Shown: positions 1-7,245, counted from the stretch's first letter. The stretch is 20,948 bases of DNA from M55B118 sp041694275 (GCA_041694275.1 JASMTQ010000008.1:1-20948); one strand, 5' to 3'. Numbers and translations: made by a program. Notes: a model not told the origin generated them from the letters alone.

Positions 1-1
1 A

Positions 2-970
2 ATTGGCAAGGAAAAAGCGGCCCTTATGGAAGAAAGAGTCAAGGACATCAATCCCGCGTGCAAAGTACGGGCTTTTACCATGCGTTACCACAAAGAAGTC
101 AGGGACACGGTCTTTGATGTCCCTTACGACTTCGTCTTCGACGCCACGGACAACCGAATGGCAAAAGAAGACATCATCAAGACCGCGATCCGGAAAAACA
201 TCCCCATTATCACCTCCGCAGGGCTTGGAAACCGCATCGATCCAACGAAGGTGACAATCATGGACCTTTTCGATCTGAAGGGCGATCCGCTCGCACGCAA
301 ACTTAAAAACGCCCTTAGGAAAGTCGGCATAAAGGAAAATGTTTTAACCGTGGCATCCAAAGAAGCACCACTCAAAAGGAAAAACGTGGCCACCCCCGCC
401 TCCACCAGTTTCGTTCCTCCGGTGGGCGGCATCATGGCCGCAAGCAGAATTGTCAATACAATCGCTAGGAGTGATTCTATGAAACAAATTACATTTGCAG
501 GGGGTTGTTTCTGGGGCGTTGAAGCCTACTTCAAACAGCTTGAAGGCGTGCTTGACACCCGCGTGGGATATGCGGACGGCTCAAAGGAAAATCCTACTTA
601 TGAAGAAGTCTGCAGAGGCGCAGGCCACACTGAAGCCGTGGAGATCACCTACGATGAATCAACCCTCCCTCTTCGTATGTTGCTAAGACACTTCTTTACC
701 ATCATCGACCCGACGCTTGTAAACCGTCAAGGGCCTGATATCGGCATCCAGTATAGAAGTGGAATTTACCGTTATGACAAGGAAGACGAACCCGTGATTG
801 ACCACTTCATGAAAGAAGAAAGCAAGCACTATGATAGGCCCCTTCAGGTAGCCCTCAAAAAAGACACCCCGTTCTTTGCCGCAGAAGACTACCACCAGGA
901 TTACCTTGACAAGCATCCAGGAGGGCATTGCCACATCGACCTCAGTCTCAAAGACAAAATCGAGGAGTGA
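2..970 (+). CDS. tRNA threonylcarbamoyladenosine dehydratase (TcdA, 5'-partial) fused in frame to methionine sulfoxide reductase MsrA
   Basis: The frame is open from the window edge, so the N-terminal ATP-binding part of TcdA is missing. The first 150 or so residues resemble the C-terminal half of TcdA/CsdL, a ThiF/E1-like enzyme that cyclises t6A37 in tRNA. Visible landmarks are DINPAC, VFDATDNRMAK, SAGLGNRIDPTK, a PLARKLKNALRKVGI-like segment, and STSFVPPVGGIMAAS near the usual TcdA C-terminus. The frame then passes IARSDS without a stop and enters a full MsrA at base 479. A TcdA-MsrA fusion is not something I know as a standard architecture. The junction (461-485) almost copies the next gene junction (959-981) but carries two extra bases (CT, 465-466). 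Without them TcdA would end Ile-Glu-Glu-stop. It may be a true fusion, a natural frameshift or a sequence error. The domain calls are firm; the single polypeptide is inferred. Confidence 0.8.
   Translation: MGKEKAALMEERVKDINPACKVRAFTMRYHKEVRDTVFDVPYDFVFDATDNRMAKEDIIKTAIRKNIPIITSAGLGNRIDPTKVTIMDLFDLKGDPLARKLKNALRKVGIKENVLTVASKEAPLKRKNVATPASTSFVPPVGGIMAASRIVNTIARSDSMKQITFAGGCFWGVEAYFKQLEGVLDTRVGYADGSKENPTYEEVCRGAGHTEAVEITYDESTLPLRMLLRHFFTIIDPTLVNRQGPDIGIQYRSGIYRYDKEDEPVIDHFMKEESKHYDRPLQVALKKDTPFFAAEDYHQDYLDKHPGGHCHIDLSLKDKIEE
479..970 (+). CDS. msrA: Peptide-methionine (S)-S-oxide reductase MsrA (own start inside the fused frame)
   Basis: This 163-residue unit is a complete MsrA, which repairs methionine-S-sulfoxide in oxidised proteins. 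The catalytic motif GGCFWG puts the nucleophile at Cys10. The C-terminal AEDYHQDYLDKHPGGHCHI segment is the family signature; the Cys in GGHC may act as a resolving residue. Length matches free-standing MsrA. An AGGAG Shine-Dalgarno at 467-471 lies 7 nt before the ATG, so the enzyme can be made separately even though the upstream tcdA frame also reads through. It ends Ile-Glu-Glu-TGA, and its stop overlaps the ribosome binding site of the dCMP deaminase gene, indicating translational coupling. The neighbourhood is housekeeping and not a dedicated redox locus. Confidence 0.9.
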   Translation: MKQITFAGGCFWGVEAYFKQLEGVLDTRVGYADGSKENPTYEEVCRGAGHTEAVEITYDESTLPLRMLLRHFFTIIDPTLVNRQGPDIGIQYRSGIYRYDKEDEPVIDHFMKEESKHYDRPLQVALKKDTPFFAAEDYHQDYLDKHPGGHCHIDLSLKDKIEE

Positions 971-974
971 TTCT

Positions 975-1448
975 ATGAAACGCAGCGACTATATTTCCTG
1001 GGATGATTATTTCATGGGCGTGGCCAAACTTTCGGCCATGCGTAGCAAAGACCCATCAACCCAGGTCGGAGCCGTGATTGTCAACCAGAAAAAAAGGATT
1101 GTCGGCATTGGCTACAACGGCTTTCCCATCGGCATCGATGACGATGTCTATCCGTGGGAGAACGAAGGCGAATTTTTAAATACCAAATATCCCTATGTCG
1201 TACACGCCGAACCAAACGCCATATTAAACAGTACGGTATCGCTTGAAAACACAACGCTTTACGTGACGCTTTTTCCCTGCCACGAGTGTGCGAAACTCAT
1301 CATTCAAAGCGGCATCAAAGAAATCGTCTACGCAGAAAACAAATACCAGGAAGAAGCGTCTTTCAAAGCGAGCAAGCGCATGCTTGAAGACGCAGGCGTG
1401 AGTCTTCGCCAGATCCGGGAAGTCGATGTGAGTCTTCGCCATGTTTAA
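975..1448 (+). CDS. comEB: dCMP deaminase (ComEB family)
   Basis: A 157-residue zinc-dependent deoxycytidylate deaminase that converts dCMP to dUMP and so feeds dTMP synthesis. The zinc site is visible: His77-Ala-Glu79 (HAEPNAI), with Glu79 as the proton shuttle, and PCHEC with Cys102 and Cys105. DPSTQVGAVIV near residue 27 is typical of the family. The start was placed at 975 because AGGAG (963-967) sits 7 nt upstream; an upstream in-frame ATG would overlap MsrA coding and lacks this site. The C-terminus carries a small duplication: VSLRQ is followed ten residues later by VSLRH, matching a 14-nt direct repeat in the DNA. The last codons overlap the start of the next gene by 8 nt. Confidence 0.92.
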   Translation: MKRSDYISWDDYFMGVAKLSAMRSKDPSTQVGAVIVNQKKRIVGIGYNGFPIGIDDDVYPWENEGEFLNTKYPYVVHAEPNAILNSTVSLENTTLYVTLFPCHECAKLIIQSGIKEIVYAENKYQEEASFKASKRMLEDAGVSLRQIREVDVSLRHV

Positions 1449-2436
1449 AGGCTTTGAACGGTTCAAACGGCCCTTGCTCATTTTGTCCTTGCCTTATCTT
1501 CTTGTCATTCTTGCGTTTTCCATGCGGATCGATTACAGAATCTACGCACCGGGTGGTCTCAATCCGGTTGGCAACTTCATCGAATTCGAAGACGCCTTCG
1601 AATCACAAAACCCCTTGTCTACGACCTACATCATGAACGTGGAGGAACCCACTCCGTTTCAGACATTGATGGGAAAACTCTCGCCAACACTCACCCTCAG
1701 TGAACTGCCTGAATATAGAGAAGGCATCAGTGACTCGGTCAACTATGAATCCGCTCAGGTCTCCAAGAACACCTCTGTGGATCTTGCCCTTATCAACGCC
1801 TACGAGGCACTCGGGCTTTCCATCACATATGAAACGGAACACATCGTCTCTCTTTATTATGACTACATCGAAGCATCCAACCTTGATATCGGTGATATTG
1901 TGCTCAGTGTCAATGGAGATGAGGACATCAAAGACGCGTTTGACAGGGTCGCATGCGAAGAAGACGCGCATCTTGAAGTGCGAAAAGAAGATGGAGACGT
2001 AGAAACCGCCTCCATCACGAAACAAGAAAGAGATGGCGACTGTCTTTTCGGTATAAGAATAAGCACCTACTATAGAATCACGGATTCAGAGGTCCCTTAT
2101 ACCATAAAGGATTCTCCGATTGGCGGGCCATCTGGTGGCCTTATGCAGACGCTTTATATTTACAATGCCCTCAGTGAAGCGGACTTGACCAAAGACAGAG
2201 TGATTGCGGGTACCGGCACCATCCGTATTGACGGATCGGTCGGCGCCATCGGTGGCGTACGCGAAAAGGTCTTTACCGCCCACAAGGCGGGCGTGGACAT
2301 ATTCTTCGTACCGACCGGCTCAAACCATGAAGATGCCCTGAAAGCCATAAGAAGCCTTAACAACCCTTCCATGGAGCTTGTGGCTGTTGATTCCTTTGAA
2401 GAGGCGCTTACTTATTTGGAGGGGATGCGTACATGA
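1441..2436 (+). CDS. YlbL-like membrane-anchored PDZ/Lon-type (S16) serine protease
   Basis: This 331-residue protein has one N-terminal membrane segment (about residues 11-28), an extracytoplasmic stretch, a PDZ-like part (about 120-190, with LDIGDIVLSVNGD), and a C-terminal Lon-type proteolytic domain. The catalytic dyad is visible as Ser231 in GGPSGGL and Lys276 in VREKV, a spacing of 45 residues, close to that in Lon. B. subtilis YlbL and streptococcal SepM share this layout and cleave exported substrates; the substrate here is unknown. No clear Shine-Dalgarno precedes the ATG, which lies inside the end of comEB, so translation probably depends on coupling. A perfect 7-1-7 palindrome spans 1453-1467 just after the start codon. 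Confidence 0.88.
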   Translation: MFKGFERFKRPLLILSLPYLLVILAFSMRIDYRIYAPGGLNPVGNFIEFEDAFESQNPLSTTYIMNVEEPTPFQTLMGKLSPTLTLSELPEYREGISDSVNYESAQVSKNTSVDLALINAYEALGLSITYETEHIVSLYYDYIEASNLDIGDIVLSVNGDEDIKDAFDRVACEEDAHLEVRKEDGDVETASITKQERDGDCLFGIRISTYYRITDSEVPYTIKDSPIGGPSGGLMQTLYIYNALSEADLTKDRVIAGTGTIRIDGSVGAIGGVREKVFTAHKAGVDIFFVPTGSNHEDALKAIRSLNNPSMELVAVDSFEEALTYLEGMRT

Positions 2437-2798
2437 ACCGTCTGATTGCACTAAGCATTGCCATGGATGAGACATTTACGCTCACTGAGCGCATTGAAAG
2501 TCTTGTCTCGGCGTTCATTCTAAGCACATTCATTCATCTTCCAATCATGCTTCTTTTCATCAATCTCGGTATTTTGTTTCTGCGTTTCATCACGCTTTAC
2601 GCGATCCTTGGCGCCATTGCTTTAGGCTCCTGGATTGCAGTGTGGACGTGGCTTTACGGCGTATCGCTCAGGAAAAAGACCATCGCTTCGACCATTCCTA
2701 TCGAGCGTGTGTCGCTTTCGCGGGCGCTCGCGTTTTTCATCATCGTTTTTTCAATCAGTTTGTTTGTACTCAATGAAACCCTTATACAGTTCTTTTAG
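2433..2798 (+). CDS. Small integral membrane protein of unknown function
   Basis: I do not recognise this 121-residue protein. It has three to four hydrophobic stretches (about residues 22-50, 52-75 and 97-114) and a short basic loop around 80-92. The ATG overlaps the ylbL stop (ATGA), and GGAGGGG at 2418-2424 gives a good ribosome binding site 8 nt upstream, so it is a genuine operon member. It ends inside the Shine-Dalgarno of lspA. Its place between a membrane protease and the lipoprotein signal peptidase suggests a role at the membrane, but that is only context. Confidence 0.75.
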   Translation: MNRLIALSIAMDETFTLTERIESLVSAFILSTFIHLPIMLLFINLGILFLRFITLYAILGAIALGSWIAVWTWLYGVSLRKKTIASTIPIERVSLSRALAFFIIVFSISLFVLNETLIQFF

Positions 2799-2809
2799 GA
2801 GGCCCCACC

Positions 2810-3331
2810 ATGAACAGAAAAACCCTAGTGATTGTGCTTTTAATCGTGGGTGGCATTGTCGCGCTCGATCAGTTGAGCAAACTCTTCATCGTCTCTGCGC
2901 TCGAGTATTCGCCCACACCAGGAGGCAGCGAATCATTGACCGTCATAGAAGGCTTTTTGGAAATCACCTCACACAGAAACTACGGCGCTTCATGGGGTCT
3001 CTTTCAAGACCAGCTCGTATTTTTCATCATCGTGAGCATCATAGCGCTTGGAGTCTTCATTTTTCTTGCCAAGGACATTGATTTCAAGGAAAAACCCCTC
3101 TATTCAATCGGCCTTCCCATGCTGATTGGTGGCACCATCGGCAACTTCATCGATCGCCTGCGCCTCGGGTATGTCATCGACTTCATCGATACGATGATTT
3201 TCACTTATGATTTTCCCATATTCAACGTCGCCGACATGGCTCTTACTGTCGGCATGACCATATTCGCCATCGACATCGTCATACTCGATGAGATCAGAAA
3301 GAAAAAAGGACGTGAGAACAATGAAAAATGA
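2810..3331 (+). CDS. lspA: Lipoprotein signal peptidase (signal peptidase II)
   Basis: A 173-residue aspartyl protease of the membrane that removes signal peptides from prolipoproteins after lipidation at the lipobox cysteine. It has the usual four hydrophobic segments and the conserved blocks: Asp20-Gln21 in the first helix, NYGASWGLF (from Asn57), GNFIDRLRLGYVIDFID, and FNVADMAL. The catalytic pair is predicted as Asp124 (VIDF) and Asp142 (VADM). AGGAGG at 2797-2802 stands 7 nt before the ATG and overlaps the stop of the preceding gene. The window itself encodes two likely substrates, the lipobox proteins starting at 6098 and 12308. The linkage to rluD downstream matches that in Bacillus. 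Confidence 0.96.
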   Translation: MNRKTLVIVLLIVGGIVALDQLSKLFIVSALEYSPTPGGSESLTVIEGFLEITSHRNYGASWGLFQDQLVFFIIVSIIALGVFIFLAKDIDFKEKPLYSIGLPMLIGGTIGNFIDRLRLGYVIDFIDTMIFTYDFPIFNVADMALTVGMTIFAIDIVILDEIRKKKGRENNEK

Positions 3332-4244
3332 ACCCCTTAACCTGAGCGTGGATGAAACGGGTGAAGGCAGTCGCCTTGACCAATACGTGGCCTCTGAACT
3401 CAAGAACTATTCAAGAGCCCAGATCAAGCGTTTCATCAAAGAAGGTCAGGTGACTGTGGACGGTGAAACCAAGAAAGCGGGCTATACCTTGAAACTTGGC
3501 GAAGCCATCACCGTTGTGCCCATAGAAGAAGAACCTCTCGATCTCACGCCCAAAGACGTGGATTATGACATCGTTTATGAAGACGACGCCATCATGATCG
3601 TCGACAAGCCAAGCGGCCTTGTCGTGCATCCTTCCAAGACTTACAGAAAACCCACGCTTGTACACGGTGTGTTGAATCATCTCAAAGACCCTGACGCCTT
3701 TGAAAGAAAGGAACGCGCAGGCATCGTGCATCGCATCGACAAGGATACGAGCGGACTGCTCGTCGTCGCGAAAACGCCAAAGAGCCTTGAAACCCTGCAG
3801 AGTGCGCTTAAGAACCACGAAATCAAACGGTCCTACATCGCGCTTTGCGATGGCGTCATCCCCCACAACAAAGGCACCATCAATGCGCCAATCGGAAGAC
3901 ACGAGAAGAAGCGCAAGCAGATGACTGTAAGAGAAGGCGGCAAGGAATCCATCACGCATTTCACGGTGATTGAACGTTTCACCGATCACACCCTTGTGAA
4001 ACTGAATTTGGAAACCGGAAGAACCCACCAAATCAGAGTGCATCTTTCCTATATCGACTATCCAATCGTCGGAGACCCTACCTACGGCCTCAAGCGCTAC
4101 AAGGACGAAGGCTTTAACCAGTTCCTTCATGCCGCAGAGCTTACGCTTACCCATCCGGTATCGAAAGAAACCATGACCTTTGAAACCGAGTTGCCTTCCA
4201 TATTCGAAGAAAAACTGAATGAACTCAGAAAGACGAAGTCCTGA
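3321..4244 (+). CDS. RluD-family 23S rRNA pseudouridine synthase
   Basis: This 307-residue protein has an N-terminal S4 RNA-binding domain (about residues 15-65, SRLDQYV...SRAQIKRFIKEGQVTVDG) and a pseudouridine synthase domain with the motif HRIDKDTSG, where Asp140 is the predicted nucleophile. TGRTHQIRVHL and PIVGDPTYG are further family blocks. It probably acts on helix 69 positions of 23S rRNA like RluD, but RluA/RluC-type specificity cannot be excluded (B. subtilis YlyB is the nearest named relative). The start is the ATG at 3321, overlapping the end of lspA by 11 nt; an ATG 33 nt upstream lies inside lspA and lacks a better ribosome site. The stop codon falls in the loop of the terminator hairpin. 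Confidence 0.93.
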   Translation: MKNEPLNLSVDETGEGSRLDQYVASELKNYSRAQIKRFIKEGQVTVDGETKKAGYTLKLGEAITVVPIEEEPLDLTPKDVDYDIVYEDDAIMIVDKPSGLVVHPSKTYRKPTLVHGVLNHLKDPDAFERKERAGIVHRIDKDTSGLLVVAKTPKSLETLQSALKNHEIKRSYIALCDGVIPHNKGTINAPIGRHEKKRKQMTVREGGKESITHFTVIERFTDHTLVKLNLETGRTHQIRVHLSYIDYPIVGDPTYGLKRYKDEGFNQFLHAAELTLTHPVSKETMTFETELPSIFEEKLNELRKTKS

Positions 4245-4262
4245 AGGGCTTCTCTTTTTTTT
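4235..4262 (+). terminator. Rho-independent terminator of the msrA-rluD operon
   Basis: Seven-base stem GAAGTCC/GGGCTTC (4235-4241 with 4246-4252, one G-U pair), loop TGAA, then a T-rich tract ending in eight T. The rluD stop codon lies in the loop. Confidence 0.85.
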
Positions 4263-4363
4263 GTAAAAAATCACGCGGTTTTTCTAAAAAGCGTGAAACC
4301 CTTGAGCCATCAAGCCATCAAAAAATACACTCAAAGTCAACGGTTAATTTATGGAAATTCACG

Positions 4364-4372
4364 TGCTATCAT
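4364..4372 (+). promoter_or_regulatory. Possible extended -10 promoter of the Y-family polymerase gene
   Basis: TGC followed by TATCAT (4367-4372) forms an extended -10 about 30 nt before the start codon. The expected -35 position (4344-4349, TTAATT) is poor, which is tolerated in extended -10 promoters. No recognisable LexA operator of the GAAC-N4-GTTC type overlaps it. Confidence 0.4.
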
Positions 4373-4401
4373 GAAACAAATCAGGGAAAGGAGTCCTCAT
4401 A

Positions 4402-5679
4402 ATGATTAAAAAAGACCGACTGTATAGAGACATCGCCATCATCGATTTGAAAAGCTTTTATGCCTCCGTTGAATGCGCGGATAGAGGGCTTGATCCCTTC
4501 AATACCCCCTTGATTGTCGCAGACGAGGAAAGAGGCGGGGGCTCGATTGTGCTTGCGGTCACGCCCTTTTTGAAAAAGCAGGGCGTACCGAACCGCCTTC
4601 GCCTTCATGAAATGCCAAAAGTCGACAACCTCATCATCGCAAAACCCAGAATGAAACGGTATTTGGAAGTCTCCACCGACATCGTCGAGATTTACCTTGA
4701 TTACGTGGCCAGTGAAGACATTCATGTCTACAGCATCGACGAGGTGTTTTTGGATCTGACTGAGTATCTGAGCTACTATGAGACCGATATCTGGACGCTT
4801 GTCAAAAAAATCAGAAGCGACGTACTCAAAAAGACAAAGATTCCATCCACCGCGGGCATTGGGGACAATTTACTGCTTTCAAAGCTCGCGCTTGACATCG
4901 AAAGCAAGAAAAATCCCGAATCCCAGGCCGAATGGCGCCATATCGACGTGCGTGAAAAGCTATGGCCCATCCGCCCCCTTTCAAAGATGTGGGGCATCGG
5001 AAGCCGCATGGAAAAAAGACTCAATGCGCTTGGCATGTATAGTGTGGGGGATATCGCAAATAGTAATAGATCCACACTCATCAAACATTTCGGGGTGATT
5101 GGCGATGAGCTTTACCATCACGCGAACGGCATCGACGCCTCCATCATCAAAGAAGGCATTCCCTACAGAGACAATAGACAAAAAAGCGTCGGACTTTCCC
5201 AGGTGCTTTTCAAAGACTACGACGAAGCGATGATTTACCCCATTTTAAGAGAAATGAGCGATGAAGCGAGCGAAAAACTGCGCTTCATCGGCAAACAGGC
5301 GAGAACCGTTCATCTTTCCATGCACTATTCGAAAACAGTTGGCGGTGGTGGTTTCTCACGCCAGATGAAAAGCGAAGCGCCGCTTGATCATCCCGATGAA
5401 GTCTTCAAATATGTCCGAATGATTTTCAGGGCGCACTATGAAGGCGTGCTGATCAGTAAAGTTGGGATCCGTCTTTCGTCCCTCACAGACAAGGCGCCCG
5501 CCATACAACTCTCGTTTTTCGAAGACAGAATCAAGCAAAGAAAGAGCGAACACCTTTTTGAAGCGATTGATGACATCCATGCGCGTTATGGGGTTAAAAG
5601 CGCATTGAGGCTCACATCGTATGAGAAGAGTGCAAGACGCAAGGAAAGAGCGTCCCTGGTAGGTGGTCACCGTGCCTAG
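4402..5679 (+). CDS. Y-family translesion DNA polymerase (UvrX/YqjW type)
   Basis: This 425-residue error-prone polymerase bypasses damaged template bases. The N-terminus has IIDLKSFYASVEC, with catalytic Asp15 and the family's SFYASVE motif, followed by the palm motif SIDEVFLDL with acidic residues Asp113 and Glu114. A helix-hairpin-helix-like stretch (MWGIGSRMEKRLNALGM) follows. The SIVLAVTPFLKKQGVPNRLRLHEMP segment resembles Bacillus UvrX and YqjW more than DinB. Near the C-terminus, QLSFF (residues 369-373) matches the beta-clamp-binding pentapeptide. The start is set by AAAGGAG at 4387-4393, 8 nt before the ATG. It overlaps a YolD-like gene, the usual partner of this polymerase type in Bacillus. 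SOS control is expected from relatives but no LexA box is visible. Confidence 0.93.
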   Translation: MIKKDRLYRDIAIIDLKSFYASVECADRGLDPFNTPLIVADEERGGGSIVLAVTPFLKKQGVPNRLRLHEMPKVDNLIIAKPRMKRYLEVSTDIVEIYLDYVASEDIHVYSIDEVFLDLTEYLSYYETDIWTLVKKIRSDVLKKTKIPSTAGIGDNLLLSKLALDIESKKNPESQAEWRHIDVREKLWPIRPLSKMWGIGSRMEKRLNALGMYSVGDIANSNRSTLIKHFGVIGDELYHHANGIDASIIKEGIPYRDNRQKSVGLSQVLFKDYDEAMIYPILREMSDEASEKLRFIGKQARTVHLSMHYSKTVGGGGFSRQMKSEAPLDHPDEVFKYVRMIFRAHYEGVLISKVGIRLSSLTDKAPAIQLSFFEDRIKQRKSEHLFEAIDDIHARYGVKSALRLTSYEKSARRKERASLVGGHRA

Positions 5680-5992
5680 TCTCTATCACGATAGAAAGAT
5701 GCTCAAGTGGTTGCCTTTTGAAGCGCTGGAACCTCAAAGAGAAGCCTTGCGGCGCGTCTTTGAAAAAAACAGTGAAAGCGCGATGCCCGCTTTATCACCC
5801 GATCAGCACCTTCACAACCAGTACAAAGTAGAAGAATCGCTCAAGACCGGTGAAACCGTTCAAATTGTATACTTTCATGAGAGGCATCGCTACACACTCT
5901 TTTCTCCCATTTTAAGTGTGGACAAACGCCAAGGGGTTTTGTATACGAAAAACCACTGTTTGGCCCTTGAAAAAATCATTGACGTCTCTTGA
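5672..5992 (+). CDS. YolD-like protein, putative UmuD-type partner of the Y-family polymerase
   Basis: A 106-residue protein whose N-terminus (YHDRKMLKWLPFEAL) fits the YolD-like family. Members sit next to uvrX or yqjW in Bacillus and have been proposed to play a UmuD-like role, though without proven function. A GTG start at 5672 is preferred over the GTG at 5663, because AGGTGG at 5661-5666 lies 5 nt upstream of it and would be partly inside the longer version. The gene overlaps the polymerase end by 8 nt, so the two are probably translationally coupled. The C-terminal half (about residues 45-105) is beta-strand-rich. No peptidase Ser/Lys motif of UmuD is seen. Confidence 0.82.
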   Translation: MPSLYHDRKMLKWLPFEALEPQREALRRVFEKNSESAMPALSPDQHLHNQYKVEESLKTGETVQIVYFHERHRYTLFSPILSVDKRQGVLYTKNHCLALEKIIDVS

Positions 5993-6037
5993 AGGGCTCA
6001 ATGTCTTGACAATCGAACAAAAACGCTTTCTTTTTAC

Positions 6038-6066
6038 TTTACATGAAGCCGTATTTGCTATATAAT
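6038..6066 (+). promoter_or_regulatory. Sigma-A-type promoter of the BMP transporter operon
   Basis: TTTACA (6038-6043), a 17-nt spacer and TATAAT (6061-6066). The leader to the ATG at 6098 is only about 25 nt and carries AGGAGG (6085-6090), so there is no room for a riboswitch. Confidence 0.85.
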
Positions 6067-6097
6067 TTGACTAGATAAAAAATAAGGAGGAAGTTCC

Positions 6098-7177
6098 ATG
6101 AAAAAATTAGTTTTAGGCATCATGATGTTTACTCTCGTATTCTCACTTGCAGCATGTTCAGGTGAAGAATATGAAATCGCAATGATCACAGACGTAGGTG
6201 ACATTGATGATGAATCATTCAACCAAGGAACATGGGAAGGTGTCAAAGCCTACGCCGAAGAAAATGACATTTCCTACGATTACTACAAGCCATCGGAAAA
6301 ATCCGACAGTGCTTACATCTCAGCTATCGAACTCGCCATTGACAATGGTGCGGAAGTTGTTGTAACACCAGGGTTCCTATTCGAACGTGCAATCTATGAA
6401 ATGCAGAATGACTACCCTGAAGTAACATTCATCCTTCTGGACGCAGAGCCAAAAGATGAAGACGGCAACGTAGAGGTTGCAGACAATACTGTTTCCGTAT
6501 TCTACGCTGAGCATGAATCTGGCTTCTTGGCAGGATACTCAGCCGTTCATGATGGATATACCAACCTAGGCTTTATGGGTGGAATCGCAGTCCCAGCCGT
6601 TGTTCGCTTCGGTATCGGTTATCTAGCAGGTGCACATTACGCAGCTGATGAACTAGACACAACCATTACCTTCCCTGACAACCGTTACACTTACCTAGGT
6701 ACCTTCGATCCAGGAGATACAGTCAAAACTGAAGCCGCTTCATGGTTCAATGCAGGTACAGAAGTTATCTTTGCTGCAGCTGGTGGTGCGGGATCAAGTG
6801 TCATGAGTGCCGCAGAAGACCAAGAAGCCATGGTTATCGGTGTTGACGTTGACCAGTCAAGCAACAGTGAAACGGTTCTTACAAGTGCAACAAAAGCACT
6901 TGCGAACTCAGTTCAGGAAATGCTTGATCGTTATTACAGTGACGACTTCCCAGGTGGAGAAACCATTCGCCTCGGTGCAGATCTTGACGGTGTAAGTCTT
7001 CCAATGGACACTTCACGTTTCGACTCATTCAGCCAAGCAGATTATGATGCTATTTATGGTGATATCGCTGATGGTACAATCACAGTCCCTTCAAGCTATG
7101 CCGACCTTGAAACATTCATGACTGACAATAGTCTTGGTACGCTTGATGTTGAACAAAGCAGCGTAGAACCTGAATAA
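6098..7177 (+). CDS. bmpA: BMP-family substrate-binding lipoprotein of a nucleoside ABC importer
   Basis: This 359-residue lipoprotein has a signal peptide of about 19 residues with a lipobox LAAC (Cys20), so it should be anchored in the outer leaflet of the membrane. The mature part begins with IAMITDVGDIDDESFNQGTWEG, then DNGAEVVVTPGF and later GMGGIA-type loops, which is the Bmp/PnrA pattern. Such proteins bind purine nucleosides (B. subtilis NupN, lactococcal BmpA) or, less often, other substrates. The substrate here is inferred from the family and from the downstream ATPase and permeases. It is the first gene of the operon, with a strong promoter and ribosome site. A hairpin at 7218-7244 may make this gene more expressed than those downstream. 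Confidence 0.92.
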   Translation: MKKLVLGIMMFTLVFSLAACSGEEYEIAMITDVGDIDDESFNQGTWEGVKAYAEENDISYDYYKPSEKSDSAYISAIELAIDNGAEVVVTPGFLFERAIYEMQNDYPEVTFILLDAEPKDEDGNVEVADNTVSVFYAEHESGFLAGYSAVHDGYTNLGFMGGIAVPAVVRFGIGYLAGAHYAADELDTTITFPDNRYTYLGTFDPGDTVKTEAASWFNAGTEVIFAAAGGAGSSVMSAAEDQEAMVIGVDVDQSSNSETVLTSATKALANSVQEMLDRYYSDDFPGGETIRLGADLDGVSLPMDTSRFDSFSQADYDAIYGDIADGTITVPSSYADLETFMTDNSLGTLDVEQSSVEPE

Positions 7178-7217
7178 AACAAGTTAAAATTTTCAAAATT
7201 GAATCATATGTCATGAT

Positions 7218-7245
7218 AAAAAGGAAAGGATTCCTTTCCTTTTTG
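7218..7245 (+). terminator. Intercistronic hairpin, probable partial terminator after the BMP lipoprotein gene
   Basis: A perfect 12-bp stem AAAAAGGAAAGG/CCTTTCCTTTTT (7218-7229 with 7233-7244), loop ATT, with the T run forming part of the 3' arm. No convincing promoter follows, so the downstream ATPase and permeases probably depend on read-through. Confidence 0.75.

Noticed and set aside
876..974. N-terminal extension of 33 residues for dCMP deaminase
   Set aside because: It overlaps the MsrA C-terminus in another frame and bypasses a well-placed AGGAG and ATG at 975.
3411..4274. Long open frame (287 codons) on the minus strand opposite the pseudouridine synthase gene
   Set aside because: It lies wholly opposite a well-supported gene, has no family motifs, and is explained by codon bias of the plus strand.
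4321..4401. LexA/SOS box for the Y-family polymerase
   Set aside because: No GAAC-N4-GTTC or similar palindrome is present on either strand in the promoter region.
5993..6097. Possible purine riboswitch before the nucleoside importer
   Set aside because: The promoter -10 box is about 31 nt from the start codon, leaving no room for an aptamer in the leader.
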